From positions 1 to 30,812 of IMG/VR virus record IMGVR_UViG_3300028025_002794: a stretch of 30,812 nt of DNA; one strand, written 5' to 3'. A model generated the notes under the pieces. It was not told the DNA's origin. It ran no database searches and saw nothing but the letters and a program-made list of their open reading frames with translations. This DNA is from a virus. The position numbers were made by a program, and so were the translations under genes. Shown here piece by piece: positions 12,327 through 20,388 of the stretch (positions are counted from its first letter, which is position 1; every line of letters begins with the position of its first letter).

Positions 12327-13027
12327 TACGAGTTCCTAACTCCATAAACTCTTACGTTTCCTGTGATGTTTCCAGACGTAGCGTAGATTTTGAACCCAGT
12401 CCATTGTGTAGATACATTTATCGTTCCACCTGCATAAGTTCCGTACTGCTGATAACTACTTTGAGCATTGTAAGAAGTAAGATTCGCAATATTTGGGGAA
12501 TACAAATTCACACTTCCACTTGCTCTAGTCACATCATTAAATCCACAAGTAAAAGCATTTTCAGTAGTTGAGTTATCTAAGTTTGCCCAACTTCCACCGA
12601 CTATTTGTTGTGCTGAAAACTTGTAATTTGTTCCAGTTGAATCACCAGAACCATCACGCAATCTAATTCGTATCAAACCAGATGCTGATGAAGTTAAATT
12701 GAATTCAATTCTGTAATTTTCATAAGTTGTATTGAAAACATTGTCAAGAGTAATAGTTGCAGCAGCACTTGCAGAAGCATTTACAATTTGTGTCAAACCA
12801 TAAGGTGTCTGCCATGCTGAACCTGTGTAAGTTTCAATCTGTGGAATAGTCGCAGTACCAGTAACACCAATGTAGGAAGTCATGCCTGTTGTCGGTGTAG
12901 GAATAGCTGAAGCTCGTGCAGCCGTACCACCAAAGTACATAACGGATTGCTCCATTAGGTATGTGTTTACATCACTTGCAGTTAATACTTCACCTGCTGT
13001 GAATGTCTTTTTACCAGCACCAGCCAT
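12326..13027 (-). CDS. Tail fibre / receptor-binding-type protein
   Basis: 233 aa. The N-terminus KKTFTAGEVLTASDVNTYLMEQSVMYF is a common tail-fibre attachment segment (TAG-LTASDVN-YL), followed by a Ser/Thr/Asn-rich beta region ending in FKIYATSGNITGNVRVYGVR, like the head domain of receptor-binding proteins. Located at the end of the tail module with AGGAG upstream. Probably forms trimers at the tail tip; host receptor unknown. Confidence 0.75.
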   Translation of the reverse strand: MAGAGKKTFTAGEVLTASDVNTYLMEQSVMYFGGTAARASAIPTPTTGMTSYIGVTGTATIPQIETYTGSAWQTPYGLTQIVNASASAAATITLDNVFNTTYENYRIEFNLTSSASGLIRIRLRDGSGDSTGTNYKFSAQQIVGGSWANLDNSTTENAFTCGFNDVTRASGSVNLYSPNIANLTSYNAQSSYQQYGTYAGGTINVSTQWTGFKIYATSGNITGNVRVYGVRNS

Positions 13028-13056
13028 TTTGTTTTACTCCTGTGTTGTTTCTAAGT

Positions 13057-13209
13057 TTACTTGGGTTCTAAGTCTGTTATTTGATTGCCACAGACACCAC
13101 AAATAGCATTTGGTTCTGCTTCCAATACATTAACCACAAAAACTATTTCTGCATTTTCACAATTAGTTGTGTGGCAAATAGCATTAAATTCTTTCAAATT
13201 AAAGTTCAT
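13057..13209 (-). CDS. Zinc-ribbon microprotein among fibre genes
   Basis: 50 aa from ATG 13209, with AGGA five bases upstream and TAA-N2-ATG-like spacing to the upstream gene; the longer reading to 13254 lies inside the preceding gene and is rejected. CHTTNC (12-17) and CGVC (37-40) form a probable zinc ribbon. Its position between two fibre-like genes suggests a virion or assembly role, but nothing else supports a function. Confidence 0.65.
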   Translation of the reverse strand: MNFNLKEFNAICHTTNCENAEIVFVVNVLEAEPNAICGVCGNQITDLEPK

Positions 13210-13211
13210 TT

Positions 13212-13625
13212 TTATCCTGCCGATGCTGCTGAAGTCATTTGTATTGCAAACCAATGCACATCACCATTTGTTAGAACTCCATCATTTCTAACTACATACA
13301 TAGAAACTGAAGTAGTTCCTGTGCTTAAGATAACTGCATAAAAAGAGTTTGAAGATGAACCACCAAAACTAGGTGTTATTTGCACTAATGGATTTTGAGT
13401 GAATCTACTAGCAGGCATAGTTACGGCTGTCACACCTGTTAGTGTCGCTGTACCAGCAGAGAATGCGTAAGGCATAACATTTGCGCCAAGTCCAAGTTTT
13501 GCTTCAATCGCTTCAATAGCATCATTGGCGTTTGCGTGTTGCGTTGAATGTGAAGGCAGGTTTAGAGAATCGTTAGCCGTCGGGTTCGTAAAGTTATCCA
13601 ACGATGTTGGGTAATTAGTTGGCAT
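13212..13625 (-). CDS. Tail-tip / fibre-like protein
   Basis: 137 aa. Residues 1-45 (PTSLDNFTNPTANDSLNLPSHSTQHANANDAIEAIEAKLG) are the widely seen segment PTSLD-F-NP ... HA-QHANANDAIEAIE-KLG of phage tail fibres and tip proteins. The rest is a beta-rich domain (VQITPSFGGSSSNSFYAVILSTGTTSVSMYVVRND). The start has AAGGTG upstream. Probably a short fibre or tip component. Confidence 0.75.
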   Translation of the reverse strand: MPTNYPTSLDNFTNPTANDSLNLPSHSTQHANANDAIEAIEAKLGLGANVMPYAFSAGTATLTGVTAVTMPASRFTQNPLVQITPSFGGSSSNSFYAVILSTGTTSVSMYVVRNDGVLTNGDVHWFAIQMTSAASAG

Positions 13626-13633
13626 TGTTCACC

Positions 13634-14941
13634 TTAGAAAGCAAGTATGTATCCGAATTCTTCTTGTCCATCGTATCGTACAAGGTCATCATCGTACGAA
13701 GCAGTGATTGCATCGTATAACGGCAACGCGCCACCAAGTCTGCCGTAGATAGGGTCATCAAGAACGATAGGGAAGTCCTGAACCGAACCAAAGTCAAACG
13801 TGACTGTATGAGTGTCAATCCCAATGGTGTGCTTGATGCCTGTAACTAAGCCGTATCGCTCAATGGCTGGCGGTATTCCGTTAGGGGTAAACACGATCTT
13901 GATAACGTCTTGAATTTCAACTGCTAGAAGTTCTGCCTGATCTGCGGTGTTCTTGTCGTGCAGGGTTACTTGCAGACTTGAGAAACGTAGTTCTGGCTGA
14001 TCGTAACGACCAAGCAAGTAGTCAGCCAAAATAAGTGAGTCAGCATCATCAACTAAAAGCAGCCCGTCTAGGGATAAAGTCTGTACGCCGTAAATGTCCT
14101 GAGATGAAAGGTTGTCAGCAACCTGTGGACTTCCACCTTCTCTTGTGATGATCACGCGGTTGTATAAGTTTTCTGAACCATAGATGACTTGAATGTTGTT
14201 GTATCCAACAGACTCAGCGCGACCATCATCAGCAAATATCAGTGTGTCCACAAGTGGTGGCACTGTGATGCGATCTCTGAAAGTTACTGCACCAGACTTT
14301 GACATGAACAATGATGCAGGCTCAGTTGATTCCACAACCTGCAAATACTGAAGTGCATTTGTGTTCTCAGTAACAACATCTGCTTGCAATGTTTCTTGAC
14401 CAGTATCAATGTCACGTTCACCAGCAGGCCATGCAACTTCTGGTCTGTTCAGAATTGTTTCAATGCGCTCGCCAGATTTTTGAACGATGTTTGTAAAGGC
14501 TGCCAACTGAGTTGCAGACAACTGCAAGAAACCATCAACACAACTGATCGATGCGTAAGACTTTCCACCTAGTTCATAAGTCAAGTCCCAGTCATCAATG
14601 TAACCAGTGAACTGGCGAATGCCGTTGGTTTCAATAACTACTTGCTTGCGCGGCAAAATTTGGGAACGGTAAGGACTATCCTCGTAGAAGGGGTCAAAGG
14701 TTCTATCGTCATTGTGCAGAGTAACTGATGCGTTGCCTGCGGTGAAGCGGTCTAGCTCCCGTGACTTACCTCTAGAAATAGAAGCACTAGCGACATAGTT
14801 AGTAACATCAACCAGAACATCGCCACCCAAAACGTAATCGCTATCAAGAACGCCGCGAACTGGATCATCAAGCGCAAAGAACGAACCACCTGATGCTGTG
14901 AGGTCAAACGCAATGTAGACCTTAGTTTCTGGATTAGACAT
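13634..14941 (-). CDS. Minor tail protein (tail hub/tip)
   Basis: 435 aa. The layout DVTNYVASASISRGKSRELDRFTAGNASVTLHNDDRTFDPFYEDSPY and QFTGYIDDWDLTYELGGKSYASISCVDGFLQLS is that of the large family of actinophage minor tail proteins downstream of the tape measure, related to distal-tail/Tal hubs. TAATG-like spacing to the tape measure stop. It should form the hub at the tail end that carries fibres. No peptidase or lysozyme motif seen. Confidence 0.85.
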   Translation of the reverse strand: MSNPETKVYIAFDLTASGGSFFALDDPVRGVLDSDYVLGGDVLVDVTNYVASASISRGKSRELDRFTAGNASVTLHNDDRTFDPFYEDSPYRSQILPRKQVVIETNGIRQFTGYIDDWDLTYELGGKSYASISCVDGFLQLSATQLAAFTNIVQKSGERIETILNRPEVAWPAGERDIDTGQETLQADVVTENTNALQYLQVVESTEPASLFMSKSGAVTFRDRITVPPLVDTLIFADDGRAESVGYNNIQVIYGSENLYNRVIITREGGSPQVADNLSSQDIYGVQTLSLDGLLLVDDADSLILADYLLGRYDQPELRFSSLQVTLHDKNTADQAELLAVEIQDVIKIVFTPNGIPPAIERYGLVTGIKHTIGIDTHTVTFDFGSVQDFPIVLDDPIYGRLGGALPLYDAITASYDDDLVRYDGQEEFGYILAF

Positions 14942-17263
14942 TTATGCGCTCGCAAATACCGGGCCACTAGTGCGCTCATATCTCTTAATGGCATCCACAA
15001 TGTCACGACCAATAGAAGCACCGTCTGCGCCCATACCTGCATTCACGTTAATTGTGATGTTGTTGCCCATGCCTGCATTACGACCTGATAACGGCACAAC
15101 AGCTTCTGGCCCGGCTTCACCGATTAGAGCTAGTGTTGGCCCGGTGACAATGCCACCCTTAGCAAAGGCAGGAACTTCAACACCAAGAGATGAAGCCAAG
15201 TCCATAATGTTCTTGCGTTCTTTATCCGTGATCTTTGTCTTACCCGGTGACTTCTTGCCCTTTGCTTTAGCAATAGCAGAATTAACCTGATCTATGCCTG
15301 CCTGATTAACAATAGTTCCAGTAGCTGTGACCGACAGACCAGCAGCAGCAATGGCTGCCTTAACGCCGTCTACAAGAGCTTGACCAGCAGCAACGCCTGC
15401 GGTGTAGAACTGGGAAGCAGCTGACTCACCAACGGCATCAGCAACCGATTGTGTAGCCGTTACAAGGGTATTAACTTGATCAACAACAGTTGCGCCACCG
15501 GCGATAATTTCATCAGCTATCTTGGTTCCAGCATCTGCGCCTGCGGCTAGTACCTGACTGATAGCAGTTTCAGAAAGACCCATTGCCAAAAGTTGCTTGA
15601 CCTTGGTTCCAAAGTCAGCGGCTTTAGCGGCTTGAGCAACAAGATTTTCTAAGAATGAACCCGATTCAGCAGTAGCAGCTGCACCAAAATCTATAATTCC
15701 AGTGATTGCGCCCTTAACCGTGTCTTTGAAACTTGCGTAAGCATCTTTAGCTTGTGCAAGAATTCCATTGCTGCGACCTAATTCATCGCCCAATCTAGCC
15801 ATTGCTTGCTGCGCCATTTTGCCAGCTTCGCTTAATCCCTTAACGGCAGTAGCCGCTTTAGCAGCCTTGCCAGCTGTGCCACCCAAACCTGCTTGATCAG
15901 TACCCGGAACAGCAACAGGGGTAGGTACGTTGCCGCGCTTGACGTTCATAATGCCAGCATTGTCTAATTCATCAGCCGCACGACTAGCCGCTAGAGCTAC
16001 GGCATTTAGGCTGACAATGTTCATCTGAATCTTGCCGTTCATTAAATCAGCGGCTTGACCCATGTTTCTAAAGGACTTAGTGCCGTTAGATTCCATAAAA
16101 CGTATTGTTTGATCTGTTGCGCTTGCTTGAATGCGCATCTCAATTAGCTTGCCAACTAGAAGGCCAGCCGCAACAATAAGCGCACCAATACCCGTACTAA
16201 TTAAGGCAGATCGCATAACTCCTGCTGCAATCTGGGTAGCTGTGGCAGTAGCTCCAATGGCAGCAGTAACACCAATCCAAGCTCCGCGCAAAGCCGCAAC
16301 TACTGGAATTACTATCTTGATGCCAATCATTACAAGGATTAAATCTTTAACCGTCTTAGCTGTTCCTTGTAGGTTTACTATGACGTTAGAAATTTCTGTG
16401 CCTACTGCCTTTAGGCCATCGCCTGCGCCCTGAAGCTTAATGACTTCAACAACACGCTGAACGGCAGGCAGAAGCTCTTGATTAAACGCGGTAACCACTG
16501 CCAAGGCTGCCGGTAGCAAGGCTTCGCCAAATCCAGCCTTAGCATCCTGAAGTCCTGCTTGTAGGAACTTCATTTGGTTGGCAAGGCCGCCTGCGGTACG
16601 CGCTACGTCACCTTGAGCTAATGCGCTATCTTTCATAATCAACGCATAAGCAGCTTGTGTCTTAATAACCTGCGGCAACGTGCCTTTAGTGGTTTTAATT
16701 AAACCTAATCTAAGAGCTTCTTCTTTAAGTCTGGCTTCATTTAAGGCAATACCAAAGCGTTTTAGCGGCTCTGTTTCGCCAGATAGACCAGAACGCAAAG
16801 CAAGCAACGCATCATCAATAGCAACGTTGTTAAAGGAAGCAAGGTCAGCAGCCAATTGAACAAGGCTGGTAGACATGTTTGCAGATTCTTGCTCACTAAT
16901 TCCAAAAGCTCTAAACAAGTTTCCGTAAGTTCCGGCAGCTTCTAATGCGGCTTGACGGCTTACGCCAAGTGCGCTTGCTGTGGTTTTAGACCAGTCTTGA
17001 ATTGCTTTGGCGTTTTTACCAAATACTGTGTCAGATTTAGCAATAGATTCAGAAAGATTAGATGCAGCCATAACAGCAGACTGCAAGCCTTTAACAACAG
17101 ATGCAGCACCAACACCGGCTAAGGCCGTCCTCATTATGTTGGAACTAGAAGAAATGGACTTAGATAATTTACTGGATTCCCCAGTCAAACCCTTAAAAGC
17201 TCGTTCAGCCTTGGTAACGCCATTTGCATCAAAGGTAGATGTAATCGGAACAATAATTGCCAT
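14942..17263 (-). CDS. Tape measure protein
   Basis: 773 aa, the longest gene in the window, just after the tail assembly chaperone block. Ala-rich and helical, with hydrophobic segments (about 310-370) and the C-terminal motif FAKGGIVTGPTLALIGEAGPEAVVPL, common in siphophage tape measures. The N-terminal FDANGVTKAERAFKGL is also typical. At about 1.5 Angstrom per residue it predicts a tail near 115 nm (inference). Starts 3 nt after the gp10-like gene. Confidence 0.95.
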   Translation of the reverse strand: MAIIVPITSTFDANGVTKAERAFKGLTGESSKLSKSISSSSNIMRTALAGVGAASVVKGLQSAVMAASNLSESIAKSDTVFGKNAKAIQDWSKTTASALGVSRQAALEAAGTYGNLFRAFGISEQESANMSTSLVQLAADLASFNNVAIDDALLALRSGLSGETEPLKRFGIALNEARLKEEALRLGLIKTTKGTLPQVIKTQAAYALIMKDSALAQGDVARTAGGLANQMKFLQAGLQDAKAGFGEALLPAALAVVTAFNQELLPAVQRVVEVIKLQGAGDGLKAVGTEISNVIVNLQGTAKTVKDLILVMIGIKIVIPVVAALRGAWIGVTAAIGATATATQIAAGVMRSALISTGIGALIVAAGLLVGKLIEMRIQASATDQTIRFMESNGTKSFRNMGQAADLMNGKIQMNIVSLNAVALAASRAADELDNAGIMNVKRGNVPTPVAVPGTDQAGLGGTAGKAAKAATAVKGLSEAGKMAQQAMARLGDELGRSNGILAQAKDAYASFKDTVKGAITGIIDFGAAATAESGSFLENLVAQAAKAADFGTKVKQLLAMGLSETAISQVLAAGADAGTKIADEIIAGGATVVDQVNTLVTATQSVADAVGESAASQFYTAGVAAGQALVDGVKAAIAAAGLSVTATGTIVNQAGIDQVNSAIAKAKGKKSPGKTKITDKERKNIMDLASSLGVEVPAFAKGGIVTGPTLALIGEAGPEAVVPLSGRNAGMGNNITINVNAGMGADGASIGRDIVDAIKRYERTSGPVFASA

Positions 17264-17266
17264 GAT

Positions 17267-17791
17267 TTATCTACCCTTTTTTAATCGTTCGTTGTATTCG
17301 CGACTCAATTTCTTAATTGTATCGTCTACCTGAGATTTGACGTATGGGATTTCCCGTTCAGCAGCAGGGTAGACGTAGCGAGATGCTTTAGCCTGTGTAT
17401 TCAAAGCTCTAATCATTGCCTTGCCAGATCTTGTCTTTCCTCTATGCTTTCGACCAGCCATGTCAGCAATTTGGAAGGCAGCTGCACCGGTAGAAGTTTT
17501 ACCTTTAGGGCCAACAACAATTGAAACTAAAGATGTTCCATAGCGTTCTGCTTTTTTAGAAAAATTGGTTTTTACTTTCGCCGTGATTCCAGCCGGTTGC
17601 CATGCTGTACGCCCATTGTGAACCATTCCACGCAAAGGTGCTTCAGTAGGAATGTTTGACTTAATTGCATTAGCAACTGGCTGTGCGCCGTTTCTTAGAT
17701 CTTTTCTAGCTTCTTTAACAATGTCTTTATCAATACTGTTAAGAATTTTGACCGTTTCAGCTAAACCAACAATCTTAAAAGGTAACGCCAC
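17267..17791 (-). CDS. HK97 gp10-like tail/neck protein
   Basis: 174 aa starting at GTG 17791, whose G overlaps the TAG of the frameshifted chaperone. The N-terminal FKIVGLAETVKILNSIDKDIVKEARKDLRNGAQPVANAIKSNIP resembles the HK97 gp10/neck family; the C-terminal region is basic (AEREIPYVKSQVDDTIKKLSREY). That family normally lies before the tail terminator, so finding it between the chaperones and tape measure is unusual. It may instead be a tail-specific relative. Family assignment moderate. Confidence 0.65.
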   Translation of the reverse strand: MALPFKIVGLAETVKILNSIDKDIVKEARKDLRNGAQPVANAIKSNIPTEAPLRGMVHNGRTAWQPAGITAKVKTNFSKKAERYGTSLVSIVVGPKGKTSTGAAAFQIADMAGRKHRGKTRSGKAMIRALNTQAKASRYVYPAAEREIPYVKSQVDDTIKKLSREYNERLKKGR

Positions 17792-18191
17792 TATGACCCC
17801 TGACTATTTCTCCATCGCAGGTACATGCTCATAGTAAAAAGCATACGCTCAGATTCTTGCATTAAAACTGACGGAGCAATGCCAGTTTCACACGCAAGGT
17901 AAGCCAAATACCAATGTTGGGATGAGTCACCCAACCCAGTTATTTTGGGCTTTCGTCACTCGCTTCAATAGTGTCTACTTCATCGCACCATTCGTCAAAG
18001 TCTTTTTTAGTTTTTCCTTGACGGTGTAGCCAATGCCATGCAATCCATAACAAGTCAGTAATCCGAAAATCAGTTTCTAGCGAAGCAACACTCTTAGTGA
18101 ACTTATCTTCAAAAGCAACAAGATCACGGGCAGTAGCTGAAATATCTTCAACTGACTTGTCATCAAAAGTAACGCGCAGGTTGATTTTCAT
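17791..18191 (-). CDS. Tail assembly chaperone, -1 frameshift fusion (GT-type)
   Basis: A -1 shift at the CCCAAAA site joins the 83-aa frame to a 50-residue extension (ITGLGDSSQHWYLAYLACET ... MLFTMSMYLRWR), about 133 aa in all, ending with TAG 17791-17793. The extension resembles the second part of phage tail chaperones (WHLAYLA-ETGI-P ... MLFTM-EYL-WR). It has no start codon of its own in that position, so frameshifting is the simplest way to express it. As in lambda gpG/gpGT, the two forms would chaperone tail tube and tape measure. Confidence 0.85.
17940..18191 (-). CDS. Tail assembly chaperone, unshifted form (G-type)
   Basis: 83 aa. MKINLRVTFDDKSVEDISATARDLVAFEDKFTKSV ... DLLWIAWHWLHRQGKTKKDFDEWCDEVDTIEASDE is the typical small N-terminal chaperone, with W-A-W-x-L-x-R. 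It sits between tail tube and tape measure as expected. The frame stops at TAA immediately after the slippery heptamer. Confidence 0.85.
   Translation of the reverse strand: MKINLRVTFDDKSVEDISATARDLVAFEDKFTKSVASLETDFRITDLLWIAWHWLHRQGKTKKDFDEWCDEVDTIEASDESPK
17943..17949 (-). other. Programmed -1 frameshift site CCCAAAA
   Basis: A canonical X-XXY-YYZ heptamer read C-CCA-AAA in frame 0, immediately before TAA. Conserved position (between the two chaperone parts) is as in lambda and many siphophages. A GC-richer segment with inverted repeat CTGGGTTGGG ... CCCAAC follows and may serve as stimulator. Confidence 0.85.
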
Positions 18192-18193
18192 AG

Positions 18194-18604
18194 TTACGCG
18201 CTAGTTCCGCGTGTGACTGTGCCAGATACAGGCCAAGTTACAGACAAGGTAGCGATATCGCCAACGCTTGATGCAAATGGTGAGTAGCTGTTTACCAAGC
18301 AAGTTGCTGTGTATGAAGGATTGGTGCTGTTTACAGTTCCTGAAGTTGGAACGATTACAACAGTAGCCAAAGTGTTAAGCAATGGATACAGAGTTGCATC
18401 TACTGAAGATGAACCAAAGTCCTGCATGAATTGAAGAGTTAAAGAACCGGACTTTAGACCGCCGATACGGGTGCGCCATTCGCCACCGAAAGCAGTTGTT
18501 TCTAAATCGTCTGATTCAATAGACAGTTCAACGCTGTTTAGGTTTGTTGAAAAGTTTGTGCCGTTTACAGTTACCTTGTAATCGGTGGCTGCGAATTTCG
18601 CCAT
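18194..18604 (-). CDS. Major tail tube protein
   Basis: 136 aa. KVTVNGTNFSTNLNSVELSIESDDLETTAFGGEWRTRIGGLKSGSLTLQFMQDF is the signature of siphophage tail tube proteins (strand pattern, ETTAFG, GGLK-GSL-L-F-QDF). Located just upstream of the chaperones and downstream of the tail terminator. It polymerises into the tail tube around the tape measure. Confidence 0.9.
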   Translation of the reverse strand: MAKFAATDYKVTVNGTNFSTNLNSVELSIESDDLETTAFGGEWRTRIGGLKSGSLTLQFMQDFGSSSVDATLYPLLNTLATVVIVPTSGTVNSTNPSYTATCLVNSYSPFASSVGDIATLSVTWPVSGTVTRGTSA

Positions 18605-18618
18605 GTTGTGTTGCTCCC

Positions 18619-19026
18619 TTAGTCTGCATAGCAGAGAACTACGAACTCTGCTGATAAATAGTTTACCTCACCAACAAGTAGTTCACCATAGTTGCGCATG
18701 TCTGTAACTCTGGTATCGAACGCCTTGCCACCAAGTGTCTTATTAGATTCTATTGCTAGTTTGATACTGCTTGCCCCGGTGCTGGAACAGTAAGCATCTA
18801 TTGAGTTTTGCCCGGAACGCTCTGATTGCCTGCCCACAATTACCTGAACTGAAAAAGTGTAAGTCTGCATTCCGCGCTGAAAAGTATCGTCATAGTTCAC
18901 AGTAATTGGAAAAACAATGGCAACAGGTGGATTTATGTTGTCGGGCTGAAAGTCAGAAACCCTTAGCCCTGAGATTGTGGCTAGGTTTGCTTTAATTCCA
19001 GCGCGAAGCTCTGAAATAGAAGCCAT
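18619..19026 (-). CDS. Tail terminator-like protein
   Basis: 135 aa. ISELRAGIKANLATISGLRVSDFQPDNINPPVAIVFPITVNYDDTF and YTFSVQVIVGRQSERSGQ fit the tail terminator/minor tail family that precedes tail tube genes. TAATG coupling to the connector gene. It should cap the tail tube and join it to the head. Confidence 0.75.
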   Translation of the reverse strand: MASISELRAGIKANLATISGLRVSDFQPDNINPPVAIVFPITVNYDDTFQRGMQTYTFSVQVIVGRQSERSGQNSIDAYCSSTGASSIKLAIESNKTLGGKAFDTRVTDMRNYGELLVGEVNYLSAEFVVLCYAD

Positions 19027-19631
19027 TAGACAAAGTTCCTAACCCGGCGATAAGGCGCGACTAGCTGCTCAACATCAGGATCTAAGTAACGACTAACGCG
19101 CATTGCGCCCATGTCACCAAATCCAGCAATACCAAGTGGAGAGTCTAAACGCTTGAAGATACGGCTAGATTGAATAATGCAAGCTTGTGTAATTGAAATA
19201 GGCACAGATGCCCAACCAAAAACTGCGGTGAGTTTGACTAAAGCCTGATCTGCTTCTACCGGGAATAGGTAATTTTCAACAGCGCGAATGCGTGTGTATG
19301 GAACAGCAAGCCCGTCTACGTTTCCATTAAGTGGTTCTAACTGATAATCTCCAACAGCCCAAGTCGTATCAAATACGCCATCGCCTGCTGATGAAGTTTG
19401 TAAAGTTATGGCAGTTCCAGAAACGTCATCTATCTGAGTAATGAAAGAATCTTCTGCTGCGTAGTAGCGCGTAGCAGTACCGGATGAATAGAAGTAACGC
19501 CCAGCATGACCATCAATAGCCCGTGATGCAGACTCAACAGCCATTTCTAATAGTGCATCATCTACGTTGTCTGAAATACGCAAAGCTGATTTAACTTGTG
19601 CAAGTGTGGCGTAGCCGTTTGTGATTGCCAA
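19026..19631 (-). CDS. Head-tail connector protein (gp6-like)
   Basis: 201 aa starting at TTG 19631, which is preceded by AGGAG six bases upstream and gives AITNGYATLAQVKSALRISDNVDDALLEMAVESASRAIDGHAGRYFY, the typical opening of the gp6-like connector/adaptor family. C-terminal ALVKLTAVFGWASVPISITQACI is also typical. It would dock on the portal ring. A terminator lies just upstream of it, so this gene needs read-through or its own promoter. Confidence 0.85.
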   Translation of the reverse strand: MAITNGYATLAQVKSALRISDNVDDALLEMAVESASRAIDGHAGRYFYSSGTATRYYAAEDSFITQIDDVSGTAITLQTSSAGDGVFDTTWAVGDYQLEPLNGNVDGLAVPYTRIRAVENYLFPVEADQALVKLTAVFGWASVPISITQACIIQSSRIFKRLDSPLGIAGFGDMGAMRVSRYLDPDVEQLVAPYRRVRNFV

Positions 19632-19676
19632 TGGAAACTCCTAAAGTCTGTTCCTATTGTACGGCAGATACAAAAA

Positions 19677-19698
19677 AGCCCCCAGTTTCCTAGGGGCT
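19677..19698 (-). terminator. Intrinsic terminator of moron unit
   Basis: AGCCCC pairs with GGGGCT (6 bp, extended by AG/CT inside) and on the minus strand is followed by TTTTTT. It starts 6 nt after the stop of the 19704-20102 gene and closes the two-gene moron unit. Confidence 0.85.
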
Positions 19699-19703
19699 AA
19701 TTG

Positions 19704-20102
19704 TTAGGCAACCAACTTGTAAGGTTTGCTGTATTTTCCAATGTTGATGTCTATGTACCAACCAACGTTGAAGTAATCGGTTTGAATGTCGCTTTCATCC
19801 CAGTTGCCTGCGTTCATTGCTTCGATCAATTCAGTCATTGCTTCCAAAGCAACGCCAGTGAAATCCTTTTTGTACCAGTAAGGATTAACTTGAATGTCCT
19901 CGCTGATGTACTTGGTTTCTGCGTTTTGCTCTTTTGCAGTTTGAATCATGTTCTCGTAAAAGTTGATTGGGCCTTCTGAAATGTTCAACACCAAGGATGA
20001 ATGATTCCTTACAGCCAACGAACCCTTAAGACCATACTTCTTCAAGATAGCCTTGATAACTGGTGCTTTTTCTGCTTTGTTTTCTTGACTCATAAAAGCC
20101 AT
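19704..20102 (-). CDS. Moron-type protein, LPD29-like
   Basis: 132 aa from ATG 20102, with AAGGAG seven bases upstream (Met4 is an alternative). VIKAILKKYGLKGSLAVRNHSSLVLNISEGPINFYENMI, then YFNVGWYIDINIGKYSKPYKLV, resembles small proteins of plasmids and phages with the LPD29-like fold; I am moderately sure of this. It has its own promoter inside the preceding stop and its own terminator, the hallmarks of a moron expressed apart from the late genes. Function unknown. Confidence 0.75.
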   Translation of the reverse strand: MAFMSQENKAEKAPVIKAILKKYGLKGSLAVRNHSSLVLNISEGPINFYENMIQTAKEQNAETKYISEDIQVNPYWYKKDFTGVALEAMTELIEAMNAGNWDESDIQTDYFNVGWYIDINIGKYSKPYKLVA

Positions 20103-20133
20103 TTTGCTACTCCTTCTTTTTGACTACATTCTT

Positions 20134-20162
20134 ATTGTTTCAGTTTGTATAACGTTTGTCAA
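20134..20162 (-). promoter_or_regulatory. Sigma70-type promoter, moron gene 2
   Basis: Minus strand: TTGACA (20157-20162, overlapping the TGA stop of the 50-aa gene), 17-base spacer containing GTTATACA, then AACAAT (20134-20139). Perfect -35 and spacing, 4/6 at -10. Confidence 0.65.
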
Positions 20163-20311
20163 GCCCTTTTAGCCAAAACAGCCAAAATTTCTTTAGCTAT
20201 TTCTTTTTGTTTTTTGATCATTTCTTGATGAACAGCAACAGCAACTTCATATGCTTTTTCAACCATTTCAGCCGAAACTTCCCACCGCGACTCAATCAAG
20301 AACTCGCTCAT
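20159..20311 (-). CDS. Moron-type small helical protein
   Basis: 50 aa. ATG 20311 is preceded by GGGAGTAGTGAG; TGA is at 20159-20161. The protein is one long helix (EVSAEMVEKAYEVAVAVHQEMIKKQKEIAKEILAVLAKRA), amphipathic and basic at the end, probably a coiled coil. It stands directly behind the best promoter in the window, so it is likely well expressed, possibly in lysogeny or early infection. No family recognised. Confidence 0.6.
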   Translation of the reverse strand: MSEFLIESRWEVSAEMVEKAYEVAVAVHQEMIKKQKEIAKEILAVLAKRA

Positions 20312-20342
20312 CTCACTACTCCCTAAAACGCCCTACATAAGA

Positions 20343-20371
20343 ATTATCCCATAATGTATAACAGTTGTCAA
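20343..20371 (-). promoter_or_regulatory. Near-consensus sigma70-type promoter
   Basis: Minus strand: TTGACA (20366-20371), exactly 17 bases including GTTATACA, then GATAAT (20343-20348). This is the strongest promoter match seen in the window, 32 nt before the 50-aa gene and just after the epimerase stop. Confidence 0.8.
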
Positions 20372-20388
20372 GAGTAAAAAGCGTTTAT

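Noticed and set aside
14970-15290. Long open frames on the plus strand opposite the tape measure and other genes
   Set aside because: They lie antisense to well-supported genes, lack ribosome-binding sites and look like codon-bias shadows.
15958-15967. CATTGTCTAA copy in the tape measure gene
   Set aside because: A single isolated copy in coding sequence far from the RHH gene; likely chance.
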